The notes beneath the pieces were generated by a model that saw only the letters and a list, made by a program, of their open reading frames with translations, made no database searches and had not been told where the DNA came from. A stretch of 64,000 nucleotides of DNA, from contig CANPXL010000001.1 in NCBI GenBank assembly GCA_947586055.1, positions 1-64,000 of the forward strand, read 5' to 3'. This document shows, one piece after another, positions 59,741 through 64,000 of the stretch. The DNA comes from an uncultured Acetatifactor sp. GTDB taxonomy: Bacteria > Bacillota > Clostridia > Lachnospirales > Lachnospiraceae. Position 1 is the stretch's first letter. Each line of letters starts with the position of its first letter. Position numbers and translations under genes: made by a program.

Positions 59741-60841
59741 ATGAAAATCATTCATTGCGCAGATCTGCATCTGGATTCTAAAATGACTTCCAACCTGACA
59801 AAAGAAAAGGCAAGAGAGAGAAAGGCGGAGCTTCTGAACACGTTTGACAGGATGCTGCGGTATGCGGTCAGAAATCAGGTGGAGGCCGTTATCATCGCGG
59901 GCGATCTTTTTGACACGAAACGGATCTCCGCATCCGCAAGAAACGCCGTGAGAGACGGGATTTTGAACCATCCGGACATCCAGTTTTTTTATCTGAGGGG
60001 GAATCACGATGCCGAAAGCTTCCTTTGCAGTCTGGACGAGATACCGGATAATCTGAAGCTGTTCGGTGAAACATGGACAACCTATTCTCTGGCGGACGGC
60101 AGGATTACGGTGACCGGTGCGGAGCTGAACCGTGAAAACGCCGGAAGTATCTGGAACGACCTGACGCTGGACAGGGACCGGTTTAATCTTGTGGTGCTGC
60201 ACGGGCAGGCATCCGAGAATGAGCCGGCGGACGGCGCCGAATACATCAACATGAGGAAACTGATGAACAGAGGGATCGACTATCTGGCGCTGGGACATAT
60301 ACACACCTATCGACTGGAACAGCTGGACGGAAGAGGAAAATATTGTTATCCCGGATGTCTTGAGGGAAGAGGGTTCGACGAATGCGGCCGGCATGGATTT
60401 GTGCTGCTGGACATTGATCCCGGGACGGGTCATTTTCGTCAGGAGTTTGTGGAGGCGGCGTGCAGGACGCTTTATACGCTTCCGGTGGATGTATCGGGGT
60501 GCAAGACGACCTTTGATATTTCGGAAAAGATCCGGGACGGTCTGGACCGGGCGGCGATTTCACACGACAGCCTGCTCAAACTGGTGCTGACGGGAGAGGT
60601 AGATGTGGAATGTGAGAAAAATATGGAATATCTGGTTAAGAAGTTTGAGCCGGAATATTATTTCCTCAAGATTTCCGACGAAACGTCGCTGATGGTCGAT
60701 TACAGCGCCTTCGCGCTGGACGAGTCTCTGAAGGGGGAATTTATCCGTATTGTGGAAGGGGACGATGACCTTGACCCGCAGCAGAAAGTCGAGGTGATTC
60801 GCTGCGGTCTGCGGATGCTGGCCGGCGAAGACCCCGATTGA
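59741..60841 (+). CDS. SbcD/YhaO-like metallophosphoesterase (DNA repair exonuclease subunit)
   Basis: A 366-residue cytosolic phosphoesterase with the calcineurin-type motifs: CADLHLDSKM (D-x-H), AGDLFD, LRGNHDAES, LHGQ and ALGHIHTY. These bind two Mn ions in Mre11/SbcD nucleases. The C-terminal third is the capping/dimerisation region. The next gene encodes an SMC-like ATPase, as expected for the pair. The arrangement with a 902-residue ATPase carrying a membrane hairpin resembles Bacillus YhaO-YhaN rather than SbcD-SbcC. Confidence 0.9.
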   Translation: MKIIHCADLHLDSKMTSNLTKEKARERKAELLNTFDRMLRYAVRNQVEAVIIAGDLFDTKRISASARNAVRDGILNHPDIQFFYLRGNHDAESFLCSLDEIPDNLKLFGETWTTYSLADGRITVTGAELNRENAGSIWNDLTLDRDRFNLVVLHGQASENEPADGAEYINMRKLMNRGIDYLALGHIHTYRLEQLDGRGKYCYPGCLEGRGFDECGRHGFVLLDIDPGTGHFRQEFVEAACRTLYTLPVDVSGCKTTFDISEKIRDGLDRAAISHDSLLKLVLTGEVDVECEKNMEYLVKKFEPEYYFLKISDETSLMVDYSAFALDESLKGEFIRIVEGDDDLDPQQKVEVIRCGLRMLAGEDPD

Positions 60842-60854
60842 AAGGTGGCATTTT

Positions 60855-63563
60855 ATGCGTCTTCTGAGCTGTTATATAGAAAATTTCGGAAAACTGAAGG
60901 ATCTTTCGGTTACGTTTGAGGACGGCTGCAATGTGATCTGCAGGGAAAACGGCTGGGGAAAGAGCACGCTGGCAGCCTTTATCAAGGTGATGCTGTACGG
61001 CTTCGAGGAAGAAAAGGCGAGGGACGATCTGAAAAACGAGAGGAAGCGTTACCGTCCCTGGCAGGGGGGAGTATACGGCGGCCGGCTGGAGTTTGAGGCG
61101 GCGGGAGAACGATATGTGCTGACGAGAACCTTTGGGATGAAAGAGAAGGAGGACAGCTTCAGTCTCAGGAAAAAGGAAACGAATCTGGAGTGCCGGGATT
61201 TTTCCCGGGCGGTGGGGGAGGAACTGTTTTTTCTGGACTGCGCTTCCTTCTGCAGGACGGTATTTCTCTCCCAAAACGACTGCGAGACCGTGTCCACCGA
61301 CGCGATAAACGCCAGAATCGGAAATCTCACCGATGCCACGGACGATATCAACAATTATGAGAATGTCAATCAGCGGTTTGCCGGTCTGCTCAACCAGATG
61401 AACCCAAACAGAAAGACCGGTTCTCTCTATAAGTGCAGAGAAGAGATTGTCCGGCTGGAGGAAGAAGTCCGGGTGGGCCGCAGCGCGGATCAGGCGATGG
61501 AAAAGCTTTACGAAAGTATTCAACAGAAGAGGGCGGAGCAGGATGCGCTGAAGGAGGAACAGGCCCTGCTTGCGGAGAAACAACAGAAAATCGCGGCGTA
61601 TAAGGACATTCAGGTAAAACGGGAAGCGTATAAGAGTCTCTGCCAGGAGTATCAGGAACGGGAAGAACAGGCAAAGGCACGGCGCGCCTGCTTTCCGGCC
61701 AAAGTCCCCGAAAAGGAGAGACTGGAAGAGGCCATTGCGTGCAGCGTGAGACTTTCCGCGGCAAAAGAGAAGGTTCAGATCTATGAAATGTCGGAAGAGG
61801 AAATCCGCCGGGAAAACGATCTCGAAAAGCTGTTTCGGGAAGAGTGGCCCGATCCGGAAACCTGTGACCTGCAGGCGCAGCATCTGCGGGAGATGCAGGA
61901 ACTGAGGGTTTTGATGGCGGGAAACAGACTGTCCGACGAAGAGAGGGAAAGACTTGACGAAGGCAGAAACCGGTTCGCTCAGGGCGTGCCGGAACTGTCG
62001 GAGTTTGAACGCGTTATATCCGAATGGAACGAGTGTGTGGAGCGCAGGAACGTGCTGCCCCAGAAAAAGCTGACGTGCGAGACGCTGCAGCAGATTTCCC
62101 GTGCCGGCGCGGCGGGAGAAGGAAACCGAACCGGACGCGGAGCCGGGAGAACGGTTTTCGGGATGCTCTTTCTTGCCGCAGGTCTGGCTCTGCTTGTGTG
62201 CGGCGTTTGGATGGCGGGATCCGGAAAGACCATGGCGCCGGCCGCTGCGGCGGGACTCATTGCCCTGATCGCGGGCGCAGCGCTGTTGTTTTTGCGAAGA
62301 GGAAGGACGGGCGGAAGGGAGGTGTCCCGAAGTCCGGAGCCTGCGGACAATGACGGTCTGGAACAAATGAAACGGCAGATCGCCCAGGACGAGGCGTTCA
62401 TAGAGCAGGCGGAAAGCGGGACGGAGAAGTTTCTGGAGCGGTACGGGATGGTCTGGGAGAGGAAGTCGGAGATCCTGGACCGCCTTTACGACCTGAAGGC
62501 CGCGGTACGGGAATATATTACGCTTTCGGATCAGGAAAAAGCTTCCGCTCAGGGACAACAGGAGGAACGGTACCGGGAGCTGGCGGAAGAAGTGAAGGCG
62601 TTTTTAAACAAATATTTTCCGGAGGAAGAGACGGACGAGAGCGCTTTCGGCCCGGAACTTGCCCGGATCCGGGAAGCCGCGGGCGAATATGCGGTCCTGA
62701 AAAAGAAAAGAAATGACCTTGCCCGCGCAAGAGAAGCTTACCGTGAGCTGGCCGGCTCACTGGAAGCATTTCTGGCGGAGCTTTCCATAGAGCCGGAACC
62801 GGATCTGCAGGCGCATCTTCTGCGGATCAGAAGTCATCTGCAGAGCTATGAGAACAGCATGCAGGAGCTTCTGGCCGCGAAGGAGCGGAAGGAAGCCTTT
62901 GAAACGGCGGAAAACATGGCGGAGATCCTTCAGGAAGAGCCGGCGGAGACCATGCAGCCTCTGCAGGAGATCACGGGAAGGCTGGAAGAGATCGCGGGCC
63001 GGCTGGAGCAGCTTTGCGAGTACATGGCGGACGACAACCGCCACCTTGACGAACTGCGCGCCGAGAGCGATCAGACGGCGGAAACGGCGGAGCGGCTTTC
63101 GGCGCTCAGGGAATCCTACGAGGCGGGACTTAAAAAATACGAGCGGATCAAAATAACAAGAGAGTATCTGGAACGGGCAAAGATTTCCCTGACCGCCAGA
63201 TATACAGAACCCATCCGGAAAGGTCTTGTAAAATATTACGCGTTTCTGACGGGAGAGGACGCCGGACGCATTCTGGTGGACGCAAACGTTGGTGTGACTG
63301 TGGATGAGCTGGGAATGCAGCGAGATCCTCGCTTTTTCAGCGCGGGATATCGGGATATGATCGGCGTCTGTCTGCGGATGGCGCTGGTGGACGCCATGTA
63401 CCGTGAGGAAAAACCGTTTGTGGTATTTGACGATCCCTTTGCCAATCTGGATGATTCCAGGCTTGCGGGAGCGTTAAATCTGCTGCGGCAGGCCGGAAGG
63501 GAGTATCAGATTCTCTATTTTACCTGCCATGACAGCAGAACGCCGCAGCCGGATTTTACATAA
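60855..63563 (+). CDS. SMC-like AAA ATPase, YhaN type, with a central membrane hairpin
   Basis: A 902-residue ATPase with the Walker A loop ENGWGKSTLAAFIK near residues 32-45. A long coiled-coil arm follows, then two hydrophobic helices (about 432-485; VFGMLFLAAGLALLVCGVW and LIALIAGAALLFL), a second coiled-coil arm, and a C-terminal Walker B VVFDDPFANLDD (about 855-866). The hydrophobic insert replaces the zinc-hook position of SbcC/Rad50, so the arms are probably anchored in the membrane. It starts 13 bases after the phosphoesterase stop, so both subunits are co-translated. Confidence 0.9.
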   Translation: MRLLSCYIENFGKLKDLSVTFEDGCNVICRENGWGKSTLAAFIKVMLYGFEEEKARDDLKNERKRYRPWQGGVYGGRLEFEAAGERYVLTRTFGMKEKEDSFSLRKKETNLECRDFSRAVGEELFFLDCASFCRTVFLSQNDCETVSTDAINARIGNLTDATDDINNYENVNQRFAGLLNQMNPNRKTGSLYKCREEIVRLEEEVRVGRSADQAMEKLYESIQQKRAEQDALKEEQALLAEKQQKIAAYKDIQVKREAYKSLCQEYQEREEQAKARRACFPAKVPEKERLEEAIACSVRLSAAKEKVQIYEMSEEEIRRENDLEKLFREEWPDPETCDLQAQHLREMQELRVLMAGNRLSDEERERLDEGRNRFAQGVPELSEFERVISEWNECVERRNVLPQKKLTCETLQQISRAGAAGEGNRTGRGAGRTVFGMLFLAAGLALLVCGVWMAGSGKTMAPAAAAGLIALIAGAALLFLRRGRTGGREVSRSPEPADNDGLEQMKRQIAQDEAFIEQAESGTEKFLERYGMVWERKSEILDRLYDLKAAVREYITLSDQEKASAQGQQEERYRELAEEVKAFLNKYFPEEETDESAFGPELARIREAAGEYAVLKKKRNDLARAREAYRELAGSLEAFLAELSIEPEPDLQAHLLRIRSHLQSYENSMQELLAAKERKEAFETAENMAEILQEEPAETMQPLQEITGRLEEIAGRLEQLCEYMADDNRHLDELRAESDQTAETAERLSALRESYEAGLKKYERIKITREYLERAKISLTARYTEPIRKGLVKYYAFLTGEDAGRILVDANVGVTVDELGMQRDPRFFSAGYRDMIGVCLRMALVDAMYREEKPFVVFDDPFANLDDSRLAGALNLLRQAGREYQILYFTCHDSRTPQPDFT

Positions 63564-63640
63564 AAATTCGCGTTTCGGCAGGCAAATGTCGGAATAGGTG
63601 CTAATATTGCGTCACAATTGCCGCGAAAAAACGAAAAAAG

Positions 63641-63669
63641 GAGACAAATTCGACAATTTGTGATAGAAT
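63641..63669 (+). promoter_or_regulatory. Possible promoter with inverted repeat, upstream of the response regulator
   Basis: GAGACA (63641-63646), 17-base spacer, TAGAAT (63664-63669). Inside the spacer, ACAAATT (63644-63650) and AATTTGT (63655-63661) are perfect inverted copies around CGAC, a possible operator. The -35 box is poor, which would fit activated expression. Confidence 0.5.
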
Positions 63670-63760
63670 GTCCATTGTTGGAACAGGATACGGATGTGAC
63701 ACGGAAACAGGAGTCTCTAATAGTTTTGACTGATTATTGTTTGCGAGGAGATTCGACGGC

Positions 63761-64000
63761 ATGAAAATAGCAATCTGTGATAACAATGCGGTGGACAGGC
63801 AGTACCTGCAGGCTTTGCTGCAGGAATACCCAACGGAGTTGTATGAATGTGCGGAAAATCTGCTCTCCGACGTGGAGAGCGGGATCCGGTATGATCTTTA
63901 TCTTCTGGACATCTATCTGGATACCATGAACGGGATAGAACTGGCAAAGAGGATGAGGGAGCAGGACGGGGAGGCCGTAATCTGTTTTATTTCTTCCAGC
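63761..64000 (+). CDS. Response regulator receiver domain (5' part; gene runs off the window)
   Basis: The first 80 residues of a two-component regulator. MKIAICDNNAVDRQYL gives the acidic pair of the receiver domain, LYLLDIYLDTMNGIELAKRM has the phosphorylated Asp (about residue 50), and VICFISSS the conserved Ser. The style is that of AgrA/LytTR-type regulators common in Lachnospiraceae, but the output domain is beyond the edge. GCGAGGAG (63743-63750) precedes the ATG. Confidence 0.85.
   Translation, partial: MKIAICDNNAVDRQYLQALLQEYPTELYECAENLLSDVESGIRYDLYLLDIYLDTMNGIELAKRMREQDGEAVICFISSS

Noticed and set aside
1-64000. tRNA, rRNA, CRISPR, insertion sequence, integrase or prophage genes
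   Set aside because: I looked for T-loop patterns, regular spacer arrays, transposase motifs and phage gene strings, and found none.

Overview
The window looks like a chromosomal stretch of a moderately GC-rich, anaerobic, Gram-positive Clostridia member, most likely a gut Lachnospiraceae. The reasons are a T-box leader on pheST, a redox repressor Rex, an NfnAB-type electron-bifurcating transhydrogenase, formate-THF ligase, ATP-dependent PEP carboxykinase, a likely Re-citrate synthase, a class B sortase, SpoIID and FtsK/SpoIIIE proteins, and AGGAGG-type ribosome binding sites with TTGACA/TATAAT promoters. I saw no rRNA, tRNA, CRISPR array, insertion sequence or prophage.

Layout. 1-4430: tail of an unknown gene, pckA, then a GH43 glycosidase whose 5' end is disrupted by a structured 134-bp repeat unit, and a CE1-like esterase. 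4430-4735: a stand-alone structured RNA that I call 6S RNA. 4750-7520: a SpoIID/LytB-like protein and a YihY membrane protein. 7588-14892: T-box, pheS-pheT, M18 aminopeptidase, queA, a PilZ protein and a VanZ-like protein. 14906-21007: tyrA (minus strand), an EF-G paralogue, and leuS behind a possible attenuator. 21041-22373: three small genes on the minus strand, one Cys/Gly/Asn-rich. 22489-31372: sortase B, two large leucine-rich-repeat surface proteins (one ending in a TPKTG sorting signal) and a subtilisin-like protease without a signal peptide. 31486-32630: an AT-richer islet with an 89-residue protein of unknown function and a membrane-anchored HEPN-like protein. 32666-36126: candidate Re-citrate synthase, GntR/FCD regulator and NADP-isocitrate dehydrogenase, with a 34-bp palindrome over the promoter. 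36254-46549: solute-binding lipoprotein, ABC-F ATPase (minus), rex, a coiled-coil protein, the bifunctional NAD(P)HX repair enzyme, a MazF-type RNase without a visible antitoxin, a CNNM/CBS transporter-like protein and YebC. 46610-50149: GT2 glycosyltransferase, a polytopic membrane protein with a 19-residue tandem repeat, and a TepA-like ClpP-fold protease. 50195-64000: FtsK, fhs, a zinc-ribbon/TPR protein, nfnA-nfnB, a Dabb protein, rlmH, an SbcD/SbcC-like (YhaO/YhaN-like) pair and a truncated response regulator.

How the genes connect. Three regulatory pieces can be read from the DNA: the T-box with a probable UUC specifier in front of pheST, the TTGTATACAA-centred palindrome in front of the citrate synthase-gntR-icd operon (probably autoregulation by the FCD regulator), and back-to-back promoters between rex and the ABC-F gene. 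The sortase and the following LRR protein form an enzyme-substrate pair. Metabolically the window gives 2-oxoglutarate/NADPH supply (citrate synthase, Icd), NADPH/ferredoxin balancing (NfnAB), one-carbon metabolism (Fhs) and gluconeogenic or fermentative C4 metabolism (PckA).

The least explained parts are the insertion-like structured repeat at the GH43 start, the AT-rich HEPN-like islet, the leuS leader, and the partial duplications just downstream of nfnB and rlmH. None of these was checked by database search or folding software; the calls come from reading the sequence.
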